A DNA stretch of 64,000 nucleotides from Mycobacterium gallinarum (GTDB lineage: Bacteria; Actinomycetota; Actinomycetes; Mycobacteriales; Mycobacteriaceae), in NCBI RefSeq assembly GCF_010726765.1, contig NZ_AP022601.1, forward strand, positions 4,216,001 to 4,280,000, read 5' to 3'. How positions within the stretch are numbered: position 1 is the stretch's first letter; every line of letters begins with the position of its first letter. Of the stretch, positions 51,660 to 60,096 are shown piece after piece. The notes below the pieces were generated by a model, which saw nothing but the letters and a program-made list of their open reading frames with translations, made no database searches and was not told the DNA's origin. Position numbers and translations under genes: made by a program.

Positions 51660-51980
51660 TCAGTTGAAATACTCGGGGCGGCTGACATAGGTTTCTGTCA
51701 CGAACATCACGCCCGATGAAGCGTCCAGAAGCGGACGCAGACCGGCGAGCAGTGCCTCGACTTTGCTGTCGGGCACCACGGTGATGATCAGTTCGAGGGT
51801 GGCCTGCTGGTTGAACAACAGTCGGCCTTGGTGGAAACCGTGATGACCAAGACCGGAGACACCCGACAGGCTGGTGTAGCCGGTGGCGCCGACGCTACCG
51901 ATGAGTTCTCGGACGGCCGGCGCATCGTTTCCGGTCACGACGACCTCTATCTTCGTCATTTTGGTGAGAACAGGTGTCAT
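51660..51980 (-). CDS. PII-like signal protein of DAB cluster
   Basis: 106 aa with a PII/GlnB-like fold: K-I-E-V-V-V-T-G-N-D-A-P-A-V-R-E-L-I, G-A-T-G-Y-T-S-L-S-G-V-S-G-L-G-H-H-G, and I-I-T-V-V-P-D-S-K-V-E-A-L-L. The Tyr-uridylylation loop of GlnB is absent, as in SbtB/CPII-type proteins that bind adenylates and bicarbonate. Its ATG overlaps the dabA stop as ATGA. Expected to gate the transporter according to energy and carbon status. Confidence 0.78.
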   Translation of the reverse strand: MTPVLTKMTKIEVVVTGNDAPAVRELIGSVGATGYTSLSGVSGLGHHGFHQGRLLFNQQATLELIITVVPDSKVEALLAGLRPLLDASSGVMFVTETYVSRPEYFN

Positions 51981-54535
51981 CCGATCATCTCCTCGTTGTA
52001 AACGGTTTCACGACAATGGGTTTCGGCCCAGTCCTGCCAGCCGGCTCGAGTCCAGCGTTGCCAAGGGTCGGTGGCTTGTTCGCGGGCGGCCAAGCAGACC
52101 CAGTCGTTACCGAACATCTGTTGCAGAATGGGACTGCGCGCGACGACCACGTCGATGCGTTCAAGAGGTGCCTGCACGATCGCGAGTAACCGTTGCGGCT
52201 CGTGCACAAGGCGGTCCTGATGTGCGACCGACTGCCACGGAAGGCCCAGGCGTAAGTCGCCGACGTGGCCGGCGACGACTCCGGCGTTTCCGACGACGTT
52301 GTGCACAGTCTTGGTGCCTGCGCCGAATACATCGGGGGCGACGGTGGAGAAGTAGTACTGGCAGTTGATCCATTGAGCCACCACGAGTGGCGCGGTGAGG
52401 ATCGTTTCCAGTGCAGTGCCGTCGGGGTCGATGGCGGCGTCGTAGGAGTGCAGGAAGGTGCGTCGTTGTAGGTCGATGCCGCGGGTCAGTTCCCTTGGCG
52501 CGATGATGAATGCGGCGTTTCCCGCCAGCGCCCATTCGGGGTAGACCTGGGCCCAGTCCACCGATCGGCGTCCGACGTGTCGTCCCGCGGCGCGCGGTGA
52601 CATGCTGCGGGCGCCGGGCAGTGTGGTGCAGCGTTCGGCGGCCAGGGCACGGCCGGCGCGGGCGAGGTCGGCTTCGAGACGGTCGATATCGGCGCGGTGG
52701 CTGGGGGGAATGAGGTGGGTGTCCAGCACGGTGACCCGATCGGTGGCCGTGTCATGTAGAGCCGCCACGACGCGGGTGTGTTCGGGTATGGCGATGCCCA
52801 TCGAGCGCAATTCGCTGCGCACATCGGCCTGGTTGAGGATCAGCGCGGCGGTGCGCGCGTTAGGACCGCCGCCTTGACCGCCACAGGCGCCGCAGTCCAG
52901 CGACGCCTGGTAAGGATTGTTCTCGGTGACGCTGTGGTGGCCGCACAACACGATCAGGCGACCGAACTCTGCTGTCAGTCCGATGGTTTTGAGGGTCACT
53001 TGCGCGAAAAGAACCCGTTCGGCGAGCGACATAGATTCCACGTTCAGTTGAGTCTTTGCGGAGGGCGCTATTGCGTTACGCAGCGTGCGCCGTAGGTTGC
53101 CGACGGCGGTGGGGGTCAGGGTTTTGGCGACCGACAGTGGGGCCGCGATCCAGCCGGCGGCTTCGGCGAGAACATAGGGCGCTGCCAGCGACTCCTTTGC
53201 GGCGTGAAAAGCTGATTCGACCCCGGCCAGGTCCCTGGTTCCCGTTACTTGGCGGGCGGCTTCGCTGTTGGCTCTGGGTGCCGGTTGCTCGGCCACGTGA
53301 TGCCTGGGCGCGATCAGCACCGGGCACAGGTCGGCCGGTTCTCCACCCAACAGATCGCTGAATCGGATGGCCACGGCGAAGAAGCCGGCGAACCCGAAGG
53401 TCTGATATCCGCCGCACGCTTCGAGGCGCCGACGCAGTCCCTCCGAGCGGGTGTCTATACAGGTGACGAAGTGCGTATGTGCGGGGGGCGAGGCGGGCGG
53501 CCGATGCGATTGCAGCTTGCCCAGTAGCTGGTCGCGGTAATGGTCCTCGAAGGCGCTCTGCCACACGATGACTCGAACAGGAACCGGTGCTGCGGACAGA
53601 ATTCGCGCGGCTGTGACGATCTCGTTGTCCGTCGCCTCAGTGATGCCCCACACGCGCAGCAGGTGCTCGACGCGCTGCCTGGCGGTTGGCGTCGCTTGCC
53701 CCGGGGGCGCTGTCGCACCTTGCCAATTGTGGTCCTGCATAAGCGCCGCTTCGTAACTCAACCGCATCGCCTGGTACTGCAACAGGTCGATGCCGACGCC
53801 TCGGTCACCGCACCATTGCACATGCGCAGCCCAGCCGGGCAGTCGCGTCAAATGGGCTTGCAGATAGGTGATCCGGGCGTCGTCGTCGACTCCGAGGGCG
53901 TCCAGTGCTTGTAGCGCGGCGTCGTCGGGCCGTTCGGCGACGCAGCGCAGCGCGGCGCGCGCGGACCGCGGCAGAGTCCGGTCGCCGGGCGCGAGGGTGC
54001 GCCACGCCGCGTAGAAGCCAAGTTCTCGCCCGGGCATCGGCCAGCTTGCGTGGCCCAGGAACGCCGCCGACCACTTCGAGGTGAGCGCGTCGACGGTGTC
54101 GGCCACGTCGGGGGCGAGTTCCTCAGCGCGCAGGCGGTAGCGCCGGATCGGGTCTGGGCACGGCTGGCCGTGCAGCAGATCGGCCCGCAGCAGATCGGTG
54201 GCGGTGAGGGTGCGCTCGGCCAGTCGCAGATCGGGTTCCTCGGCCAGGATCGGGTAACGACGCAGCAGCGCCTTGTCCAGATCGGTGTCGGTGATCCGTC
54301 CGCGGCGGTACAGGGAGCGAAAGGTGCTTTCCGGCAGAGTGCCGGGCGTTCCGTATAAGTCGCCCGCCCGCCGGATGGCCTGTTCGAACGGCATGTCCTG
54401 CAGACCTGCGAGAGGGTTGACGGCGATGAACGTGCTCAGCGGGTAGTGGGTGGGTAGCACACGTGCAGACAGCCGGATATCGCTGCGAAGCCGGGCGCGG
54501 CGGGAATCGGTTGAGGTCGAGGCGGTTTCGGTCAT
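51977..54535 (-). CDS. dabA: DabA/MpsB-type inorganic carbon transporter subunit (DUF2309)
   Basis: 852 aa, full length for DUF2309/UPF0753. The carbonic-anhydrase-like zinc site is intact: Cys359-I-Asp361 (T-C-I-D-T-R), His533 (G-H-H-S-V) and Cys548 (L-D-C-G-A-C-G-G). Spacing of about 174 and 15 residues matches that reported for DabA. H-V-E-T-S-style helices start H-Y-P-L-S-T-F-I-A-V-N-P-L-A-G. It hydrates CO2 vectorially when paired with DabB. ATG 54535 overlaps the dabB stop (ATGA). The extended ORF to 55531 is a read-through of dabB in another frame. Confidence 0.9.
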   Translation of the reverse strand: MTETASTSTDSRRARLRSDIRLSARVLPTHYPLSTFIAVNPLAGLQDMPFEQAIRRAGDLYGTPGTLPESTFRSLYRRGRITDTDLDKALLRRYPILAEEPDLRLAERTLTATDLLRADLLHGQPCPDPIRRYRLRAEELAPDVADTVDALTSKWSAAFLGHASWPMPGRELGFYAAWRTLAPGDRTLPRSARAALRCVAERPDDAALQALDALGVDDDARITYLQAHLTRLPGWAAHVQWCGDRGVGIDLLQYQAMRLSYEAALMQDHNWQGATAPPGQATPTARQRVEHLLRVWGITEATDNEIVTAARILSAAPVPVRVIVWQSAFEDHYRDQLLGKLQSHRPPASPPAHTHFVTCIDTRSEGLRRRLEACGGYQTFGFAGFFAVAIRFSDLLGGEPADLCPVLIAPRHHVAEQPAPRANSEAARQVTGTRDLAGVESAFHAAKESLAAPYVLAEAAGWIAAPLSVAKTLTPTAVGNLRRTLRNAIAPSAKTQLNVESMSLAERVLFAQVTLKTIGLTAEFGRLIVLCGHHSVTENNPYQASLDCGACGGQGGGPNARTAALILNQADVRSELRSMGIAIPEHTRVVAALHDTATDRVTVLDTHLIPPSHRADIDRLEADLARAGRALAAERCTTLPGARSMSPRAAGRHVGRRSVDWAQVYPEWALAGNAAFIIAPRELTRGIDLQRRTFLHSYDAAIDPDGTALETILTAPLVVAQWINCQYYFSTVAPDVFGAGTKTVHNVVGNAGVVAGHVGDLRLGLPWQSVAHQDRLVHEPQRLLAIVQAPLERIDVVVARSPILQQMFGNDWVCLAAREQATDPWQRWTRAGWQDWAETHCRETVYNEEMIG

Positions 54536-56052
54536 CGGCGCGCTCCTGATGTGGTGGGGTTGATGGTTCCAACGCTGAGGGCATTGGTGTAGACGAGGCG
54601 GTGCGCAGGGTTGGCCGGAGAAGACATCCGCACACCCGCAAGGGCAGCGAGCAGGATCACCGCCGTCCCGACGACCGCCCACACGACGGGTGGCGGAACT
54701 GTGGCGGCGGGCAGTGCCGGGGCGAGAAAAGCGCTGACCGCGTTGATGATTGCGACATAGGCGAAGGCGGCAAGCAGCAGAAAAGCCGCGGCACTGAGCG
54801 CGCCGGTGACGTCGGGCCGGCGTTGCAGCCAACCCCAGGTGACGGCGGCCCCGGTCACCCACGCGAACAACAGCAGGGCCTGTTCGGCGTGGTGAGGGGT
54901 CCCGCTGGGAACCAGCAGCGTAGCGACGTACAGCGTGATCGCCGGCAAGGCGAGCGCGCAGACCGCGGACAGCCATCGGCGACGTCCGGTCATCCGGGGC
55001 GCGGCCGGCAGTGCGGCGTGCCGACGGCCACGCGCGATCGCCGAACCAGAGGACAAGAACAGGGTGGCCTTGTAGAAGCCGTGGGCAATCAGGTGTAACA
55101 CCGTGGCCGCCCACAGACCCAGTCCGCAGGTCAACATCATGAAACCCATCTGGGCCATCGTCGAATAGGCAAGTGCGCCTTTGATGTCCGGCTTGACAAG
55201 CATGATGGCCGCGCCGACGGCCATGGTGGCGGCTCCGGCAGTGACGATGAGGACGGCCGCTAACGCGGGACTGGGCAGCGGGCTCAGTCTGACCAACAGA
55301 ATTCCGCCGGCGTTGACGACCCCGGCGTGCAGCAGCGCAGATACCGGTGTGGGCGCGGCCAAGGTGGCCGGCAGCCAGCGGTGAAAGGGGATCTGCGCCG
55401 AGCGCGATAAGGCAGCGATCACGATCAGGATGGCGACGACCCCCGCTACCGGCCCCCCAATCTGGGCGGTGACACCGTCGCTCAGGGCGACAGAGCCTGT
55501 GGAAAGACTGATCAGTGCAACAGCCACCCACAGTGCCGCATCACCGATCAAGAATGTCGTGGTGGCACGGCGGACGCCGTCGCGTGCGCTAGGGAGCTCC
55601 CGGTAGGTTCCCAACAGCAGGCACAGCGCGACGCCGGCCACCGTCCAACCAACTGCGATGCCCACCAGCGTGGAAGCGCTGACCAACACTGCAGACGCGG
55701 CGGTGAGAAGACTGGCCCCGCCGGTGAACCACCCGGCTCGTAGATCCCCCGCCAGGTAACGGATTGCGAACGCCTGCGCCACGGTGCTCACACCGAAGAT
55801 CAACAAGAACATGACGGCGGCGAGTCGGTCGGCGGTGATGATCGCTACGCCTGCGCCTACCGAGGCGACCTCGCCCCGCGCTGCACCAAAAGTCAGCAAT
55901 GCGGCGAGGACAAAACCACACCCCGCCGCCGAAGCGCCCAGACGCGCGGTCAACACCGGCGCCCGCCGGCCCAACACCACCGACGTCACGGCCATCAGCA
56001 GAGGTGCCGCCACCAGTGCGGCCAATGCCGCCGACTCAGTCCACATCCACAT
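54532..56052 (-). CDS. dabB: DabB/MpsA-type proton-conducting subunit (NuoL-like)
   Basis: 506 aa from ATG 56052 (ATG 56082 is an alternative that would cover the promoter dyad). Polytopic, 13-14 helices of the NuoL/MrpA antiporter type, with R-S-A-Q-I-P-F-H-R-W-L-P-A-T-L-A-A-P-T-P-V-S-A-L-L-H-A-G and K-P-D-I-K-G-A-L-A-Y-S-T-M-A-Q-M-G-F, including the Lys and His of the proton channel. There are no other nuo genes near it. The pairing with DUF2309 defines a DAB (or Mps) bicarbonate/CO2 system, not complex I. Confidence 0.88.
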   Translation of the reverse strand: MWMWTESAALAALVAAPLLMAVTSVVLGRRAPVLTARLGASAAGCGFVLAALLTFGAARGEVASVGAGVAIITADRLAAVMFLLIFGVSTVAQAFAIRYLAGDLRAGWFTGGASLLTAASAVLVSASTLVGIAVGWTVAGVALCLLLGTYRELPSARDGVRRATTTFLIGDAALWVAVALISLSTGSVALSDGVTAQIGGPVAGVVAILIVIAALSRSAQIPFHRWLPATLAAPTPVSALLHAGVVNAGGILLVRLSPLPSPALAAVLIVTAGAATMAVGAAIMLVKPDIKGALAYSTMAQMGFMMLTCGLGLWAATVLHLIAHGFYKATLFLSSGSAIARGRRHAALPAAPRMTGRRRWLSAVCALALPAITLYVATLLVPSGTPHHAEQALLLFAWVTGAAVTWGWLQRRPDVTGALSAAAFLLLAAFAYVAIINAVSAFLAPALPAATVPPPVVWAVVGTAVILLAALAGVRMSSPANPAHRLVYTNALSVGTINPTTSGARR

Positions 56053-56061
56053 GCGAAATAA

Positions 56062-56073
56062 ATTACGTGTAAT
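56062..56073. promoter_or_regulatory. dabB promoter dyad
   Basis: ATTAC-GT-GTAAT, a 12-bp dyad, 9 bp upstream of the chosen dabB start codon. It contains TTACGTGT, one of the TWWCGTGT copies seen in this cluster. Confidence 0.45.
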
Positions 56074-56197
56074 GTGGTGCATGTGTCAACGTTCGCGATA
56101 AAGTCGACGTGTCGAGGCGGGTCGCCGGATCCGTCGCTCTACAAGTTGCCTACGCTGCAACTCCTGACGATCGCCCGGTGAGCTACTCGGTCCCTAA

Positions 56198-56323
56198 ACG
56201 AATTGTATTTCGTGTGTTAGTCTTCCTATGTAGGTGGTGACAGGTGAAGATGGTTTGCACAGGAGACCCATCGGACGTCGATTGGCTTCTGGGCTCCCCG
56301 TCAAATCGACTGCCAAGGGCAGT
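56198..56323 (+). promoter_or_regulatory. terC leader: dyad and two predicted RNA stems
   Basis: In the 5' region of terC: an ACGAA-N6-TTCGT dyad at 56198-56213; a stem of GGAG-CCCA (56262-56270, bulged A at 56266) with TGGG-CTCC (56290-56297); and a tight hairpin ACTGCC-AAG-GGCAGT at 56309-56323, 24 bp before the start codon. TerC genes are often under Mn-sensing RNA (yybP-ykoY), but the conserved loop sequences of that RNA were not found. Confidence 0.45.
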
Positions 56324-56347
56324 TCCTAACGAAAGGTGCATGTACTG

Positions 56348-57337
56348 ATGACCGACGCGGTAGTCGTTCCGGTGTGGGGCTGGGTCGCGCTGACGGTGGC
56401 GATCGGCCTGATGCTGGCAATCGACTTGTTCACGCACCGCGACAACCACGTGATCGGATTTCGCGAGGCCGCTGCGTGGTCGGCGATCTGGATCGCCGCC
56501 GGATTGGGCTTCGGCGCGATCGTGTGGTGGGCCTACGGCGGCGAGGTCGCAGGCACCTACTACGCCGGCTACCTCATCGAGAAGGCGCTCTCGGTCGACA
56601 ATGTGTTCGTCTTCGCGCTGATCTTCACCTACTTCGCTGTCCCTGACCGCTATCAACACAAGGTTCTGTTCTGGGGCGTTGTCGGGGCACTGCTGTTTCG
56701 GCTCGTCTTCATCTTCGTCGGTGCCGAGCTGCTGACGGCGTTCTTCTGGACCGCTTACCTTTTCGGCGCATTCTTGCTCTATACCGCCTACAAGATGGCG
56801 TTCCAGCACGATGAAGATCTTGAACCGGACAAGAACCTGCTGGTGCGGCTGGTGCGCCGAGTGCTGCCAACCGACCCGAATTATCACGGAGACCGCTTCT
56901 TCACCCGCGTCAACGGAAAGCGCGTTGCCACACTGTTATTCGTCGTGCTCATCGCTGTCGAGGCCACCGATCTGATCTTCGCCTTGGATTCTGTGGCCGC
57001 GGTGTTGGCGATTACTACCAGCACTTTCATCGTATGGACCGCCAACGCCTTCGCCGTGTTGGGGCTGCGCAGTCTGTACTTCTGTCTTTCCGGACTGCTG
57101 CGCAGATTCACCCACCTGCACTACGGCTTGGCCGTCCTGCTCGCGTTCGCTGGCGTCAAACTCATTCTCTCCGAGACACCGGTGGGCAAGCTGCCCATCC
57201 CGTTGACCCTGGGCGTCATCGTCGTCACTCTCACAGCCTCGATTGTGTGGAGCCTGCTGGCCACCCGCACCGAGCCCACGGATGACCACCACGCGGCGGC
57301 CGATGACACGGTGCGGGCACCGCGCGACACCACCTGA
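56348..57337 (+). CDS. TerC-family membrane protein
   Basis: 329 aa. Helices include W-G-W-V-A-L-T-V-A-I-G-L-M-L-A-I-D-L-F-T-H, then E-K-A-L-S-V-D-N-V-F-V-F-A-L-I-F-T-Y-F and V-E-A-T-D-L-I-F-A-L-D-S-V-A-A, the two paired D-N/D-S motifs of TerC. These acidic intramembrane motifs bind divalent cations, and the family is linked to Mn export/metallation of exported proteins. It is divergent from dabB. ATG 56348 is preferred to 56336. Confidence 0.88.
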   Translation: MTDAVVVPVWGWVALTVAIGLMLAIDLFTHRDNHVIGFREAAAWSAIWIAAGLGFGAIVWWAYGGEVAGTYYAGYLIEKALSVDNVFVFALIFTYFAVPDRYQHKVLFWGVVGALLFRLVFIFVGAELLTAFFWTAYLFGAFLLYTAYKMAFQHDEDLEPDKNLLVRLVRRVLPTDPNYHGDRFFTRVNGKRVATLLFVVLIAVEATDLIFALDSVAAVLAITTSTFIVWTANAFAVLGLRSLYFCLSGLLRRFTHLHYGLAVLLAFAGVKLILSETPVGKLPIPLTLGVIVVTLTASIVWSLLATRTEPTDDHHAAADDTVRAPRDTT

Positions 57338-57627
57338 TCCACTACACGGCAGCCTCGCCGACCTGATCGTCGTACGGGTCGGCGAGGTGCTACCGGCGAG
57401 GCTTCGATACTCGCCCAAACCCGTTGGGCATATCGCCCTGCATGGGCTCATCACCGGGATCGCTTTGTCACTCGTCGGTGCCGCGCCGCAGCGCCCACCG
57501 TCGACGCCCCACTGACGGCGCTGAGCATCGCCGTCACCGCCCTGCTGGAGAATCAACCAGGACCTCTATCCTGCGGCTGATTGCCGAAATCCTCTCGGCG
57601 CAAACCACTCCCGAAGCTGTCGGCTCC
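57338..57627. other. convergent gap after terC, 290 bp
   Basis: Contains the terC terminator hairpin and no ORF with protein-like composition. Short open frames on the + strand end in random-looking Pro/Arg-rich sequence. Confidence 0.5.
57353..57387 (+). terminator. hairpin after terC
   Basis: CCTCGCCGACC (57353-57363) pairs perfectly with GGTCGGCGAGG (57377-57387) across a 13-base loop, 16 bp after the terC stop. An 11-bp GC-rich stem between convergent genes; a terminator is the simplest explanation. Confidence 0.65.
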
Positions 57628-58770
57628 TCACCGCCGCCGCAGGGTCAGTGCCAGTTGTGTGCCCTCGGGGAGCTGCCCCGTCGGGAGTAAAGCAATCCAG
57701 CCGCCACGGCCGAGCACAATTTCGATCAGCTCATCGACCACGTCGTCGATGACGTCGGGGTGGTCGACGTCGTCCGCTGGTATCAGGCTGTCACCGTCTG
57801 GCGCGAGACGCGCAGGGTAGAAGAAGTCCTCCTCCACAGCGAGCATTTCGGGTCTTTCCCAGCGGGCGGCCATCCATGCGGAGCCGATATCGCGCAACAC
57901 GAGGCCTTCATTGGCGCGTCGTTCGATGAGCTCGAGAGCTTCCTGCGTGCGGGACCGGAGATACCCGCTGAGCACCGGCCGAATGAGGTCACTAAGCGTG
58001 GCAGCCGAGGTGTTGAGGTGATTGCCGGTGATGAGTCCGGCGAGCCGCGACATGTTGCGCGACATCCGGCGAAATTTCGAGCCGGTCGGCTCGGCGGCAA
58101 TCAGCACCAGCGGCATGGGGTTCAGCCGTAACGCGGCACCCAACGCGCGGTCGACCCTCCGCAGGAAGTCGTCGTAGCGCTCGGAATCTCGCCCGCCATG
58201 CTTGCTGTAGGTGCGGCGGTACACAGGGAAGGCGTTGCCCGGGGCGGGCCTCAACACAGTTCCGTTCCCGTGCAATAGTCGCGCCTCGTCGAGCGACAGC
58301 AGAAGCACCGTGTGGCGTGGGGAATGCTGCAGGCTGCGCACAAGATCTCGGGTGGCGAACGTTGGATCGATGACGCACCGATCGACGACCGGGACAGGAA
58401 GCGTCACCCGACACTGATGGGCGGGGCTGGCAAAAAGGGCTACCGCGCGGTCGCAACGTTCGCCGGCAGCCCGAGAAATCATGTCTGACAATGCGTCCAG
58501 AATTGGATGGCGGTCCTCGATCGCCTCGTCTCGCAGTCGCTGCTCCGCGTCGGCGGTCAGGCGCAATAGCTTTGCCAGGTCATTCTTTTCGAGCCGAGGC
58601 CCCGGTGTGGTGTTGGCCAACAGCGAGATGCTGGGATAGGCGCGCATCGCCTGCAGGACGGTCACGGTATCGGCGTTCAGCTGGGCCGCTACGCCGCCTC
58701 GGAAGCTGCGCAGCGCCGGTGACGGATCGGCCGAGATCGTGGTGTTGGGGGTGTCATCGGTCAGACTCAC
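57628..58770 (-). CDS. baeRF-type release-factor-fold protein
   Basis: 380 aa from GTG 58770. Features of the bacterial archaeo-eukaryotic release factor (baeRF) family: an N-terminal domain with P-S-I-S-L-L-A-N-T-T-P-G, a central RNase-H-like part (V-L-L-L-S-L-D-E-A-R-L-L-H-G), and a C-terminal L30e-like domain ending G-G-W-I-A-L-L-P-T-G-Q-L-P. Such proteins are proposed to bind ribosomes or tRNA in stress. No GGQ motif is present. It is separate from the dab operon but in the same regulated block. Confidence 0.72.
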   Translation of the reverse strand: MSLTDDTPNTTISADPSPALRSFRGGVAAQLNADTVTVLQAMRAYPSISLLANTTPGPRLEKNDLAKLLRLTADAEQRLRDEAIEDRHPILDALSDMISRAAGERCDRAVALFASPAHQCRVTLPVPVVDRCVIDPTFATRDLVRSLQHSPRHTVLLLSLDEARLLHGNGTVLRPAPGNAFPVYRRTYSKHGGRDSERYDDFLRRVDRALGAALRLNPMPLVLIAAEPTGSKFRRMSRNMSRLAGLITGNHLNTSAATLSDLIRPVLSGYLRSRTQEALELIERRANEGLVLRDIGSAWMAARWERPEMLAVEEDFFYPARLAPDGDSLIPADDVDHPDVIDDVVDELIEIVLGRGGWIALLPTGQLPEGTQLALTLRRR

Positions 58771-59022
58771 GGGTTTCCCATCTGATTGGCGCCGTCACAA
58801 ACAGCGCTGACAGTTGGTGTGGTCTTCCTCGTCCGCCGTGCAGCACACGTGATGCGGACTCCTGCGCCGGATCGGGGTGGCCCGAGTCGTGGTGACGACG
58901 GAGGACGTTGAAGAGGTACTCCCCTCGCAAGAAGAATGCCGAAATGTCTTTCGTATGTCAAGGACGGATGAGAGTGCCCCCGGCACGGCGATCGTTGAGG
59001 CCACACAGCCCGGTCGACAGCC

Positions 59023-59409
59023 TCAGTTGAGTGCCTCGATGAGTTCTCCCACGGTGTGGGCCGCTTCGACCGGGTGGCGCAGGCGTCCCCACGAATTGAC
59101 GGTGTAATGATTTCGACGGCCGACCTTTGTCTTCTCGAGGTAGCCGCCGGCAACAAGATCGGCGAGGATGGCCTGTACGGAGCGCTCAGTGATACCGATG
59201 CGCAGTCCCAGTTCTCGCGCGGTCAGCGAACCACTGTGGGCCAAGCACAGCAGCACGTGAGCGTGGTTGGTCAAGAACGTCCACCCGCGCTCTGGAGCAG
59301 GGGCTGAGACCGTGGACTTGCGGGGGCGCCCCCCTTCGGAGCGCGTGCGCTTATCGGCGGTTCGAGCGCGCGACTGCGTCCGTGCAGTGCTGGTTGCTGT
59401 ACCGGCCAT
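59023..59409 (-). CDS. winged-helix regulator of the DAB/TerC block
   Basis: 128 aa. After a basic Arg/Ser/Thr-rich head (about 40 residues), a winged helix: L-T-N-H-A-H-V-L-L-C-L-A, T-A-R-E-L-G-L-R-I-G-I-T-E-R-S-V-Q-A-I-L-A-D-L and the wing G-Y-L-E-K-T-K-V-G-R-R-N-H-Y. MarR/ArsR-like. Its promoter and those of dabB and terC share TWWCGTGT, so it is the likely controller; evidence is circumstantial. ATG 59409 is chosen over 59505. Confidence 0.75.
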   Translation of the reverse strand: MAGTATSTARTQSRARTADKRTRSEGGRPRKSTVSAPAPERGWTFLTNHAHVLLCLAHSGSLTARELGLRIGITERSVQAILADLVAGGYLEKTKVGRRNHYTVNSWGRLRHPVEAAHTVGELIEALN

Positions 59410-60096
59410 CGGCAAACCGTACCACGCTTTTCGCGTATCGTGTTTCGCAAAATTACATGCCGAGACCGACGATCTGGCACGAGAGTGCAAGGAGACAATT
59501 CGCAATACGTGTCTGTGTGTTTGTCAAGGTGCACAACGTATTTGACGCCGGAACAGCCGACGTGCGTCAAACGCTGCCGACACTGCAATTTCGTCCTGAG
59601 GCCATAGGTTCCGGCGTGCTATCCGGATCTCATGACCAGCGGCCGTTCGGGCATTGTTGGCGCGAGGGGTCGGCCGTGCTCCAGTGCCTCCCCACAACAG
59701 GCGGAGCGGTTAGCCAGGCCGATTATCCAGTCGCACAAGCATATTCCTACCCCCAACGACCGGACCACCGGCCGATTGTCTGGTCGAACAGAGATGCCGT
59801 GGCTCGCCGAGCGGACCGGCGCAGGCTGCGTTTCGGGATGCCGCGACTCGGGTGCCACATCGGGCCGCCATCGACGGGGTACGCAGCGAGCGGGTACGCA
59901 CAACAGCTGAGCGGGGGTTTACCAGAGCTCACCCGGCACGTTTGGGGAATTCCTCGGCGCGACATGATCCCCACGGCGACGCCGACGATGAACACGCGCG
60001 CGAAGCTGCCGATCGTTCGCCGAAGAACGGACGAGATTGTGACGTCTCGCATCGAAGTCACGACGCGGTGAGGTCCGCGGAATAGGTTTCTTTGAC
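59410..60096. other. 687-bp region with little coding evidence
   Basis: Intergenic between the winged-helix regulator and the secreted hydrolase. It includes the regulator's AT-richer promoter (TATCGTGT at 59436-59443 and AAATTACATG at 59450-59459). A minus-strand ORF at 59747-60052 is the only part with some protein character. A 229-codon plus-strand frame through the region has no domain features and is not annotated. Confidence 0.5.
59747..60052 (-). CDS. possible small membrane-anchored protein
   Basis: 101 aa ORF from ATG 60052. Residues 1-40 have one helix (R-V-F-I-V-G-V-A-V-G-I-M) and high-GC third positions; the remainder is Cys/Pro/Arg-rich and less convincing. It starts 45 bp from the divergent hydrolase gene. 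No ribosome binding site and no homologue recognised, so this is a weak call. Confidence 0.25.
   Translation of the reverse strand: MRDVTISSVLRRTIGSFARVFIVGVAVGIMSRRGIPQTCRVSSGKPPLSCCAYPLAAYPVDGGPMWHPSRGIPKRSLRRSARRATASLFDQTIGRWSGRWG

Noticed and set aside
51977..55531. 1184-codon frame containing dabA
   Set aside because: The first 332 codons are an out-of-frame reading of dabB; the DUF2309 start at 54535 overlaps the dabB stop as ATGA.
54532..56082. Complex I (nuoL) assignment for the NuoL-like gene
   Set aside because: No other nuo genes adjoin it, and the partner gene is DUF2309, which defines a DAB/Mps system.
56216..56347. yybP-ykoY Mn riboswitch upstream of terC
   Set aside because: The expected conserved loop sequences are not present, although stems exist; kept only as a structured leader.
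59382..60071. 229-codon plus-strand frame in the gap before the secreted hydrolase
   Set aside because: Random-looking composition, no RBS, no domain; it begins inside the regulator gene on the other strand.
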